A stretch of 18,549 nucleotides of DNA from Anaerolineales bacterium (lineage in GTDB: Bacteria; Chloroflexota; Anaerolineae; Anaerolineales; Villigracilaceae): NCBI GenBank assembly GCA_016928525.1, contig JAFGKO010000281.1:1-18549 (forward strand), written 5' to 3'. A program made the translations under genes and the position numbers. The notes beneath the pieces were generated by a model, which saw only the letters and a list, made by a program, of their open reading frames with translations, had not been told where the DNA came from and did not search any database. This document shows, one piece after another, positions 7,765 to 14,483 of this stretch. How positions within the stretch are numbered: the first letter of the stretch is position 1; every line of letters begins with the position of its first letter.

Positions 7765-7772
7765 ACACCCCT

Positions 7773-8438
7773 ATGTTCAAATCCAAACGTAGGCCGATCG
7801 TGACCCCACAGTCGGAGCATCTGAAACTGGTTGGCACCCTGGCAATGTTATGGGGCAATGATGATTTTGATTCACCTCCTATCGAACGCACGTCCATGAT
7901 CGCGGGCATGGGCCTGCACGACCGCGGCTATGGATATCTGGATAATAACCCCATCGGCGGGATGGACGATTCCATATGGTTCGAGATCGCGCGCCGCGGT
8001 TTTTATATGCCCTGCTCGGATACTGTCGCAGATACCATTGTAAAGTATCACATCCGGCGGTTGGCGGAACACGGTGATTCCACAGGGCGAAAAGCGCTGG
8101 CGGCCGAATTTTCAGCGGCTATTGACGAGCAACTCAAGGGACACAACCTCTCCAAAGAACTCTTCGACCGTATGGACCGCATTACGGACTTGTGCGACAA
8201 CCTGTCTCTCAAATTTTGCTTCGACGTGCCTGCTTCTGGGGCGATCCCGATTTTTCCGCGGAACGGTGAGGATAGAGAAGTTATTGTCAAATATCATGTG
8301 GAAGATGGCCTAATCAACGCCGACCCCTGGCCATTTTCGGTGGATCGTTACGAGGGTTATCTTGTTGCGTATAAATCGGAAGGTTACTCCGAGCAGCTCG
8401 ACCCTGTCATTTTGCCTTACCTGCTCAAGAAAAAATAA
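7773..8438 (+). CDS. DUF3891 family protein, 221 aa
   Basis: The protein resembles the DUF3891 family, whose function is not established. The N-terminus (residues 8-30) reads as the family's typical start, with an SEHLKLVGTLAMLWGN segment. LHDRGYGYLD at 48-57 contains an His49-Asp50 pair reminiscent of HD-type metal sites, but a hydrolase activity is only a guess. The rest is mostly helical, polar and acidic, with no signal peptide or membrane segment. The C-terminus ends in a Lys run (LLKKK). It is divergent from the short STAS gene across a 78-bp gap and convergent with the third flavoprotein. No terminator with a clean T tract is seen; a palindromic repeat lies 30 bases after the stop. Confidence 0.65.
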   Translation: MFKSKRRPIVTPQSEHLKLVGTLAMLWGNDDFDSPPIERTSMIAGMGLHDRGYGYLDNNPIGGMDDSIWFEIARRGFYMPCSDTVADTIVKYHIRRLAEHGDSTGRKALAAEFSAAIDEQLKGHNLSKELFDRMDRITDLCDNLSLKFCFDVPASGAIPIFPRNGEDREVIVKYHVEDGLINADPWPFSVDRYEGYLVAYKSEGYSEQLDPVILPYLLKKK

Positions 8439-8470
8439 TATTTCCTCTTGAGCGTTTACCCTAATATTTC

Positions 8471-8529
8471 ACCGCCGAGACACGGAGACACAGAGCTTCT
8501 ATTCTCTATGCCTCCGTATCTTCGTGGGT
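8471..8529. repeat. short dispersed palindrome between convergent genes
   Basis: An imperfect inverted repeat: the left arm at 8471-8495 (containing CCGAGACACGGAGACA) pairs with the right arm at 8504-8529 (containing CCTCCGTATCTTCGTGGG), with about three quarters of positions matching. It resembles a 'GAGACACGGAGACAC' palindromic repeat I recall from many bacterial genomes. Lying between two convergent stops (8438 and 8549), it could slow or end transcription from both sides. Confidence 0.5.
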
Positions 8530-8548
8530 TATATTCAAGAAAGAGTCA

Positions 8549-9853
8549 TCAAACAGACTGCAGCACCCTCTCCGCGCACTCCATCCCGGTGTACAATGCC
8601 CCGCCGGTGCTCGGCCCGGCGAAATAATCGCCGCAGAAATAGACTGGCCCTTCCTGTGGATCTTCCCAGAAACGCGCCAATGCATCCAGGTAACCCGGGC
8701 GGAATGCCGGCAGCTTGTCACGCCATTTGAAGATGCGGTGCGCGCGGAAGGTTCCCTTCAGCGCCGGGAAGATGGCGCTCATGACTTCCTGTGCCTGCGC
8801 CGCCAATTCGTCCGGGTCTTGCGCCATGTCGAAGGTATACACGCTGGGATCGGTCAACATCAGCCAGCGGCCATCCACATGACGCTCGAAAGCAATGCTG
8901 TTGATCGGCTGTTTGGTCGAACGCGGCACAAACGTGCTCCTGACCTGAGGCCGGTAATCCGTCTCCGCGATGTGGTAGTGCATCGCCCCCGTGCTGTAAG
9001 CGACTTTAGGGAAGAATGCCTGCCATGCAGGTCGCGGGTCTTCGAACAGGGGCAGGGCATGGTTCCCTTGAACGGCGACCACCAATCGGTCCGCGCTGAC
9101 CGTTTTCGACTGGCCGCCCACGCTATAGCGGACATCCACGCCGCTTCTGTCTGACTTCAATTTGATCCCCTTAACCTGGGCCGTCAGCTCGACTTCGACC
9201 TGTTCCGCCAACTTCTTCGGCAGCATCCCGATCCCGCCCCGGAACGTGACCGAGTCCGCGTTCAGGTAACTCATCATCATTGCCAGGAAGGCCTTGCGCG
9301 AAACATCGCCGCCTTTGTAGGCGCACATGGTCTCGAACATGGGAATGGCCCAATATTCGAACATTTCCTCGCTAATATGTTCTTTGAAGAATTGCTCGAA
9401 AGTCTCGTCCACGTCCGGTATGGCGGCGCTTTCCAGGTGGTAGCCGCTCGTCATTTTTCCCAGTCGCAGGAAATGCGGCAAGAGTTTGAACATCGCCAAG
9501 CGGGCCTTGAGCGATACGCCGCTCCAACCTAAATAGGAAGGGATGGAGAGAAAGTTAGCTGAGTGCAGTTTGCCGTCCCGGTAGATCGTGATCGTCAATC
9601 CTTCATCCGATTTGACCATTTGGTCGCTCAATCCCACCTCATCGACCATGTTCAACAGCGACTTGTCGGCGGTGGTAACGAACTTGGCCCCGATATCCAC
9701 CAGGAAACCTTCCCACTCGACATTGGCCATGCGCCCGCCAATGTAATTGTTCATGTCTAGCACCAGAACGTCGTGCCCCGCTTTTTTGATCTGGTACGCG
9801 GCGGTCAGGCCGGCGATCCCGGCGCCAATGACAATGGTTGCTGCTTTGGTCAT
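8549..9853 (-). CDS. FAD-dependent amine oxidase/protoporphyrinogen oxidase-like protein, 434 aa
   Basis: The N-terminus carries a textbook FAD Rossmann motif, VIGAGIAGLTAAY (GxGxxG at residues 10-15), an acidic end of strand two (VLD), then IGGRM (38-42). The C-terminus has the family's closing FAD motif, VYFCGDYFAGPSTGGALYTG, just before the end. Length and layout match COG1232/COG1233-type oxidases (protoporphyrinogen oxidase, monoamine oxidase, desaturases). No other haem genes are nearby, so a specific HemY role is not supported. The start is set at ATG 9853 because GGAG lies seven bases upstream, and a strong promoter at 9921-9893 places the transcript start near 9886, downstream of the longer ORF's ATG at 9913. 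It is the third flavoprotein in 9 kb and may belong to the same pathway as the tandem pair (inference). Confidence 0.8.
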   Translation of the reverse strand: MTKAATIVIGAGIAGLTAAYQIKKAGHDVLVLDMNNYIGGRMANVEWEGFLVDIGAKFVTTADKSLLNMVDEVGLSDQMVKSDEGLTITIYRDGKLHSANFLSIPSYLGWSGVSLKARLAMFKLLPHFLRLGKMTSGYHLESAAIPDVDETFEQFFKEHISEEMFEYWAIPMFETMCAYKGGDVSRKAFLAMMMSYLNADSVTFRGGIGMLPKKLAEQVEVELTAQVKGIKLKSDRSGVDVRYSVGGQSKTVSADRLVVAVQGNHALPLFEDPRPAWQAFFPKVAYSTGAMHYHIAETDYRPQVRSTFVPRSTKQPINSIAFERHVDGRWLMLTDPSVYTFDMAQDPDELAAQAQEVMSAIFPALKGTFRAHRIFKWRDKLPAFRPGYLDALARFWEDPQEGPVYFCGDYFAGPSTGGALYTGMECAERVLQSV

Positions 9854-9892
9854 GAATGTGCTCCACGGAGGGTAATTTGATGCTCGTTGGTC

Positions 9893-9921
9893 ATTATCGT
9901 TCCAAATCTCCAACTTGTCAA
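9893..9921 (-). promoter_or_regulatory. sigma-70-type promoter of the 434-aa flavoprotein
   Basis: On the minus strand TTGACA (9921-9916) is separated by exactly 17 bp from GATAAT (9898-9893). It is a near-consensus promoter and gives a 5' leader of about 33 nt. Confidence 0.75.
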
Positions 9922-10010
9922 ACCCTTGCTATTTGAGCTCGAAATTCAAGCTTGGTCATTAAATTTTATGCATGTTATGTGCTAATTTTTCCATTTTATA
10001 TACGATTGGT

Positions 10011-10039
10011 TTGATGGTTTATACCTTCACTGGTACAAT
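10011..10039 (+). promoter_or_regulatory. sigma-70-type promoter of the GH25/SH3b/NAGPA gene
   Basis: TTGATG (10011-10016), a 17-bp spacer, and TACAAT (10034-10039) preceded by TGG, an extended -10. The predicted start is near 10046, about 25 nt before the ATG. It is divergent from the flavoprotein promoter. Confidence 0.75.
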
Positions 10040-10070
10040 TTCAACAGGCGATTAATAAAAGGAGACTAAC

Positions 10071-12500
10071 ATGGGAAATGCGATTGGTCCTGACGTAAGT
10101 TTTTATCAAGACGAGCCGACGACCCCGGAACAGATCGACTTTGTCAAAATGAAGCAATCCGCGGATTTTGTCATCATCCGCGCCGGGCAAAACCTTTGGC
10201 CTGATTCCGATTTCAAGTATAACTGGGCTGAGGCCAAAAAGGCCGGGCTGCCCCGTGGCACCTACTGGTTCTACGATAGCCGCGCAGATCCCAAGCGCCA
10301 GGCCGAGTTGTGGGTCGAGCTAATGGACGGCGATTTTGGGGAGTTGCCCTTGTTTGCCGACTTCGAGGAAGCCTACGGCGGTCAATACCAGGGCTGGCGC
10401 AAATGGTATGACTTCCTGGAACGGCTGAAAGAACTGGTCGACGAGAAAGAAATTGCCATCTATACCGCTTATTATTACTGGCGTGATAACGCGCCCAATG
10501 CGACCACTGAGGCCCAAAGTCTGGAGTATTTCCGCCAGTATCCGTTGTGGATCGCCAATTACGGCGTGGCGGAGCCTACTATCCCCAAACCCTGGGAGCC
10601 TCGGGGATGGACCTTCTGGCAGTTCACAGAAGTCGGGGACGGTGAACTCTATGGCGTGGAGAGCAAAGGCATCGACTTGAATTACTTCAATGGCGATGCT
10701 GAGGCATTCCGCCAGCGATTTGGGATCACTGAGCCCGGTGAACCGCCTCCTGGCGGGCAGGAGGGTGATAAGTATAAGATTGACTTGAGTGTGCGCGAAG
10801 GAGCCGGAGAAGACGAGGCAGTGGTCGGTACGTTGCAGCAAGATGAGGAGATAGAAGTCCTCAGCACATCTGATGATGGGAACTGGATGCAGGTCGAACG
10901 GACGGATGGAACGACCGGCTGGATTTACAAAACCCACCTGATCAAAGTCGAGAGCACTGAACCACCCGATAACGGCGAACCGCCTGACGTCGATGTCAAA
11001 TGGTACAAAGTCACAGCCACAGCCTTGAATGTGCGTGAAGGCCCTAGCACGAGCTATGACGATATTGGAAGTTTGCAACAGGGTGAAGTAGTCAAGGCGC
11101 TTGACTATGCGGTTGCCAACAGTTGGATCAAAATCTATCGCCCCTCAGACGGCCTGACTGGCTGGAGCTATGCCGCTTATCTGGAAGAGACAACTGCGCC
11201 GCCCGATACCGGGGAACCACCTGACACCGGAGAGCCGCCGGACACGGGCGAGCCGCCTGGCGAGGTCGAATGGTATCGCGTCACTGCCTCCGCCTTGAAT
11301 GTCCGAGAGAGTCCTAATACGAGCGCGAATAAAATTGGCTCTTTACCATTTGGCGCAGTTGTAAAGGCACTTGAAAAGAATGCTGACGGTAGCTGGATAA
11401 AGATTTACCGCGAATCGGACGGATTGACCGGCTGGTGCTTTGCCAGTTACCTGGAACTGACGGATGCTCCCACCACCCCTCCTGATGGCGGTGAGCCACC
11501 TCCGCCTGTAACTACTCCCAGAAACTGGTACCAAGTCAAACCCACGACATTGAACGTTCGCAGCGGGCCAAGTACTTCTGACGATAAACTTGGTACTTTA
11601 AATCAAGGTGAAATCGTGGTTGCCATCGAAGCCAACGATGATAAAAGCTGGGTGAGAGTCCAGCGCTTCGACGGTCTGGCGGGCTGGTGTGCCGTTGCTT
11701 ACTTGAACGATTTGGGCACAACAGCGCCCGAACAGTTGACACAGAAGGTTTTCAGCGGCGTTACCTATTTTCGCAAGGAGATACAAACGCCGCGCAAGAT
11801 GGTTGCGCATGTGTTGGCGATAGACACGCGCGCCACTGGGCTCAAATGCCTGGTCACGCCGCCCAGCCACGCTAGCGGATTGGTCTGTTCGCGCAAGACG
11901 TCCAAGTTCTTGGAGGAGTTTGGCCTTCAGTTTGCTGTCAATGGCGATGGGTTTTCGTACCTCGATCAGGACACCTATGATCCGGGGCAATACTGCCCCA
12001 ACGGTGGCGAACCGGTCAAGGTCAATAGCTATGCGGCCTCCCGCGGCACAGTGTACTCTCAACAGTGGGCGGGAAGACCCATTATGTATCTGAACAAGAA
12101 CAATGAAGTTACCTTCAACGTGCCAAAAGGTGCGGTCTACAATGCAGTTTCGGGCGACCGCATGCTGGTGGATAAAGGCAAACGTGTCGCAAACCTGGAG
12201 AGCCAGTCTGTCGAGCCGCGTACTGCGGCTGGCCTCAACCAGAACGGTCGCTGGCTATTCCTGGTGGTAATCGATGGCCGCCAGTCAGGCTATAGCGAAG
12301 GCGCTACCTTCCCGGACCTGGCCGATTTCCTGATTTCCCTGGGCGTTTACACCGGTCTCAACCTGGATGGCGGCGGTTCTTCTGCTATGGTCATCAAAGG
12401 GGCGCTGGGCGGACCGTTTGTTTTGAATTCGCCCATTGAAGGTAACATTCCCGGCAATGAATCGGCGGTAGCCAACCACCTGGGATTTTGGATCAGTTAA
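10071..12500 (+). CDS. GH25 muramidase - four SH3b domains - phosphodiester glycosidase (NAGPA) fusion, 809 aa
   Basis: Residues 3-218 are a GH25 lysozyme domain: GPDVSFYQ at the start with Asp8, FADFEE with Asp97 and Glu99 in the catalytic DxE, and a final WQFT...GIDLNYFNG. Four SH3b domains follow at about 235-292, 310-372, 400-462 and 486-546, each with an LNVREGPS-like start and a GW segment, joined by Pro/Gly/Thr linkers that include three PPDTGE repeats (377-394). Residues 560-809 are a NAGPA domain (VNGDGF 623-628, PRTAAG 716-721, NLDGGGSSAM 764-773), a family cleaving phosphodiester-linked N-acetylglucosamine. The product should cut peptidoglycan glycan strands and perhaps a phosphodiester-linked wall sugar, with SH3b anchoring. 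There is no signal peptide or membrane segment: the GH25 fold begins at residue 5. AAGGAG at 10059-10064 supports the ATG. It ends at a bidirectional terminator. Confidence 0.9.
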   Translation: MGNAIGPDVSFYQDEPTTPEQIDFVKMKQSADFVIIRAGQNLWPDSDFKYNWAEAKKAGLPRGTYWFYDSRADPKRQAELWVELMDGDFGELPLFADFEEAYGGQYQGWRKWYDFLERLKELVDEKEIAIYTAYYYWRDNAPNATTEAQSLEYFRQYPLWIANYGVAEPTIPKPWEPRGWTFWQFTEVGDGELYGVESKGIDLNYFNGDAEAFRQRFGITEPGEPPPGGQEGDKYKIDLSVREGAGEDEAVVGTLQQDEEIEVLSTSDDGNWMQVERTDGTTGWIYKTHLIKVESTEPPDNGEPPDVDVKWYKVTATALNVREGPSTSYDDIGSLQQGEVVKALDYAVANSWIKIYRPSDGLTGWSYAAYLEETTAPPDTGEPPDTGEPPDTGEPPGEVEWYRVTASALNVRESPNTSANKIGSLPFGAVVKALEKNADGSWIKIYRESDGLTGWCFASYLELTDAPTTPPDGGEPPPPVTTPRNWYQVKPTTLNVRSGPSTSDDKLGTLNQGEIVVAIEANDDKSWVRVQRFDGLAGWCAVAYLNDLGTTAPEQLTQKVFSGVTYFRKEIQTPRKMVAHVLAIDTRATGLKCLVTPPSHASGLVCSRKTSKFLEEFGLQFAVNGDGFSYLDQDTYDPGQYCPNGGEPVKVNSYAASRGTVYSQQWAGRPIMYLNKNNEVTFNVPKGAVYNAVSGDRMLVDKGKRVANLESQSVEPRTAAGLNQNGRWLFLVVIDGRQSGYSEGATFPDLADFLISLGVYTGLNLDGGGSSAMVIKGALGGPFVLNSPIEGNIPGNESAVANHLGFWIS
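11199..11252 (+). repeat. three 18-bp in-frame repeats encoding PPDTGE
   Basis: Three consecutive degenerate 18-base units encode PPDTGE three times in the linker between SH3b domains 2 and 3. The codons differ between units, so the repeat is not a very recent slippage product. Confidence 0.7.
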
Positions 12501-12513
12501 TCACGAGTAAAGA

Positions 12514-12556
12514 CAAATCAAAAAACTCGGAGGCCGCCTCCGAGTTTTTTGATTTG
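12514..12556. terminator. bidirectional intrinsic terminator between convergent genes
   Basis: A perfect 21-bp inverted repeat (12514-12534 with 12536-12556). Its core CTCGGAGG/CCTCCGAG is flanked by six A on the left and six T on the right, so it terminates the GH25 gene on the plus strand and the ABC-F gene on the minus strand. Confidence 0.9.
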
Positions 12557-12576
12557 AATTGTGAGCGAGAACCCTG

Positions 12577-14205
12577 TCACCTATGCTTTTCGAGGTAATC
12601 ACTATATCCGCCTAAGTATCCTACCAATTCCCCGTCTTCGATCACCAGCAAGCGCCCCACAGTCCGGTCCAGGAAGTAGCGGTCGTGGGAAATGACCAGG
12701 GCAGTGCCGACGAAATCTTCCAATGCCTGCTCCAGCACTTCCGCCGAAGCGATGTCCAGGTTATTGGTTGGCTCGTCCAGTAGCAGGAAATTTGCGCCCG
12801 AGAGCACCAGCAGCGCCAGTTGTAGTCGACTACGTTCGCCGCCAGAGAGATCCCCGATCTTTTGCGATATTTGTTGGTATGTGAACAGATAGCGCAGTAA
12901 AAAGGCTGTCGCATTCGATTCACTCAGCCTGCCGGCATAGCGGACAGCCTCCAGCAGAGTCTGCTCGAAATCCAGAGTTTCATGTTCCTGGGAGTAATGC
13001 GCTATGGACACGCTTGGCCCAATTTTTATCTCGCCCTGGTCTGGCGTTTCCTGTCCCAAGACCATACGGATAAAGACCGATTTCCCTGAACCGTTTGGGC
13101 CGATCAAGCCTACCCGCTCCCCGTGCCAGATGGTTTCGTTGACTTCTTTTAAAATGCGCCTCTTACCAAATGATTTGGTGACACTCTCTAGCTCCAGTAC
13201 CTTGTTCGATCCGCGCCAGCCGTTCAGTTTCAAGTCCATGCGGCGACGCTCGATGACGGGTTTATCGATCTTATCCATCTTATCCAGTCGCTTTTGCATC
13301 GACTTGGCCTTGGCCGCAAAATCTTCGTTGTCGTACACCTTGCCCCAAATCGCATAGCGCTTGATGGCAGCTTCCAGTCGACTGACCTCCTTTTGTTGGG
13401 CGCGGAATAGTTGTTCCTGGCGCGCGATATGGGCTTCTTTGTCCATTACATAGGACGAATAGTCACCCTCGAAGACCGTCAATTTGCCATCTTCCAGGTC
13501 GGCGATGTGTGTGACGACGGCATCCAGCAGGTAGCGGTCATGCGAGACGATGACGACGGTCCCTTCATATTCGCGGATTAGTTTCTCCAGAAAAATCTTC
13601 CCTGGCAAATCCAGATGGTTGTCGGGTTCATCCAACAGCAAGACATCCGGGCGGACCAGCAGCAGGCGCGCCAACCCGACCAGCTTTTTCTGCCCGCCGC
13701 TCAACACAGACAAGGGCTTGCTGAGGTCGTCCTCAGCCATTCCCAGCCCGGTGAGCAGTTCCCGCACGCGCTCCGGGTACCCCTCTCCGCCATAGGACTG
13801 GTATTCATCCAGCAAACGAGCTTGTTTGTCGAGCGCGTTTTGCAGCTTGCGCTCGTCGCTATAAACTTCGGGGTTGCCCAGGCTAGACTCAACCAGTTCG
13901 AGTTCAGCTTTGACTTCCGCTACGCGTGGGTTGCCTCCCAGTGCGGCCTCGAAGGCTGCCAGCGTAAGGTCAAGTTCGGGTTGTTGGGGCAGGTATCCGG
14001 TCCGGATTTGACGCGCGCGGGTCACCGTTCCGCCCAGTTCGGCGGAGTATTCGCCCAAGATGAGCTTGAACAGCGAAGACTTCCCGGCTCCGTTTGGGCC
14101 GATCAAGCCGATTTTTTGTCCGTCCTGGATTTCCCAATTCAGGTTTTCAAAAATATGTTTGGCACCCAAAACGAGCGTCACGTTGGAGAGTTGAATTTGG
14201 ATCAT
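12577..14205 (-). CDS. ABC-F family ATPase, 542 aa
   Basis: Two ABC ATPase modules lie in one chain without membrane segments. The first has Walker A GPNGAGKS (36-43), signature LSGGQ (168-172) and Walker B LLLDEP (189-194). The second has GPNGSGKS (369-376), LSGGE (453-457) and LLLDEP (474-479). A charged helical linker at about 245-330, rich in Lys/Arg/Glu, corresponds to the P-site tRNA interaction motif of ABC-F proteins, which bind the ribosomal E site. It has no Uup-type C-terminal coiled coil. Module one reads DEPDNHLDL where the family usually has DEPTNHLDL, a Thr to Asp change. It could be a housekeeping translation factor or an antibiotic-protection protein; sequence alone does not decide. 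The start has only a weak GGA about eight bases upstream. Confidence 0.9.
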   Translation of the reverse strand: MIQIQLSNVTLVLGAKHIFENLNWEIQDGQKIGLIGPNGAGKSSLFKLILGEYSAELGGTVTRARQIRTGYLPQQPELDLTLAAFEAALGGNPRVAEVKAELELVESSLGNPEVYSDERKLQNALDKQARLLDEYQSYGGEGYPERVRELLTGLGMAEDDLSKPLSVLSGGQKKLVGLARLLLVRPDVLLLDEPDNHLDLPGKIFLEKLIREYEGTVVIVSHDRYLLDAVVTHIADLEDGKLTVFEGDYSSYVMDKEAHIARQEQLFRAQQKEVSRLEAAIKRYAIWGKVYDNEDFAAKAKSMQKRLDKMDKIDKPVIERRRMDLKLNGWRGSNKVLELESVTKSFGKRRILKEVNETIWHGERVGLIGPNGSGKSVFIRMVLGQETPDQGEIKIGPSVSIAHYSQEHETLDFEQTLLEAVRYAGRLSESNATAFLLRYLFTYQQISQKIGDLSGGERSRLQLALLVLSGANFLLLDEPTNNLDIASAEVLEQALEDFVGTALVISHDRYFLDRTVGRLLVIEDGELVGYLGGYSDYLEKHR

Positions 14206-14230
14206 GATGAATTCCGTTGTTTGATTTCAG

Positions 14231-14288
14231 TAGGGGCGACCCGTTGTGATTTTTTCAGAGCGATGATTTACTTTGGCAAGTCGCCCCT
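14231..14288. repeat. 9-bp inverted repeat in the ABC-F leader region
   Basis: AGGGGCGAC at 14232-14240 and GTCGCCCCT at 14280-14288 are perfect inverted repeats 39 bases apart, just upstream of the ABC-F start. The GTAGGGGCGAC sequence resembles a dispersed palindromic repeat known in several phyla. It could be such a repeat or a leader hairpin. No clear promoter was found in this stretch. Confidence 0.4.
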
Positions 14289-14295
14289 GCAGCCG

Positions 14296-14329
14296 AAAAA
14301 ATAAAAACGCCGCAGGGAGGCCTGCGGCG
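14296..14329 (-). terminator. intrinsic terminator of the small minus-strand unit (and of the M23 gene)
   Basis: On the minus strand a 9-bp G+C-rich stem (arms 14329-14321 and 14316-14308, CGCCGCAGG type) with a four-base loop is followed by TTTTTATTTTTT at 14307-14296. Confidence 0.85.
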
Positions 14330-14350
14330 CGAAAAATCGAAATTGAGGGA

Positions 14351-14452
14351 CTACTTTCTGCGTACAGGCGCGATTCGAGGAGGCCCCTCGGCAATAAAGC
14401 CACGTACTCCGATGAATAGCGGGGATTTCCCGGCGCAGAAGTCGTAAATCAT
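14351..14452 (-). CDS. possible leaderless small ORF, 33 aa, or small RNA unit
   Basis: ATG at 14452 opens a 33-codon frame ending at TAG 14353-14351. The product would be small and basic at the C-terminus (ending APVRRK). An extended -10 (TGG TATAAT, 14468-14460) ends seven bases before the ATG, so transcription should begin at about the start codon. A strong terminator at 14329-14296 ends the unit, giving a transcript of about 155 nt. The same RNA can fold: CGCAGAAG at 14434-14441 (plus coordinates) complements CTTTCTGCG at 14354-14362 with one bulge, enclosing a hairpin at 14376-14390. It may therefore be a structured small RNA instead of, or as well as, an mRNA. No known RNA family was recognised. 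Confidence 0.4.
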   Translation of the reverse strand: MIYDFCAGKSPLFIGVRGFIAEGPPRIAPVRRK

Positions 14453-14459
14453 AGCGGCG

Positions 14460-14468
14460 ATTATACCA
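14460..14468 (-). promoter_or_regulatory. extended -10 promoter of the small unit
   Basis: TGG TATAAT reads on the minus strand at 14468-14460. Any -35 would fall in the 3' end of the upstream M23 gene and is weak (GTGATG at 16 bp). A perfect TATAAT with the TGn extension can work without a good -35. Confidence 0.6.
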
Positions 14469-14483
14469 GCGTTTATAAAAACA

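Noticed and set aside
7524..7772. Upstream extension of the DUF3891 reading frame
   Set aside because: Most of it is antisense to the STAS gene; AAGGAG directly before ATG 7773 and the family-like N-terminus fix the start there.
8549..9853. Specific call as protoporphyrinogen oxidase (hemY)
   Set aside because: The fold fits, but related amine oxidases and desaturases share the same motifs and there are no haem biosynthesis genes nearby.
9854..9913. 20-residue N-terminal extension of the 434-aa flavoprotein (ATG at 9913)
   Set aside because: The ATG lies within the TTGACA-17-GATAAT promoter, upstream of the predicted transcript start, while ATG 9853 has a GGAG site.
10320..11078. 252-codon minus-strand ORF inside the GH25/SH3b gene
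   Set aside because: It is antisense to well-defined GH25 and SH3b sequence and has no start signals.
10071..12500. Prophage endolysin as the identity of the GH25 protein
   Set aside because: No holin, tail, integrase or other phage genes flank it, and it has its own promoter and terminator; kept only as one possible origin.
13615..14304. 229-codon plus-strand ORF across the ABC-F gene
   Set aside because: It is antisense to two-module ABC-F coding sequence and shows no motif of its own.
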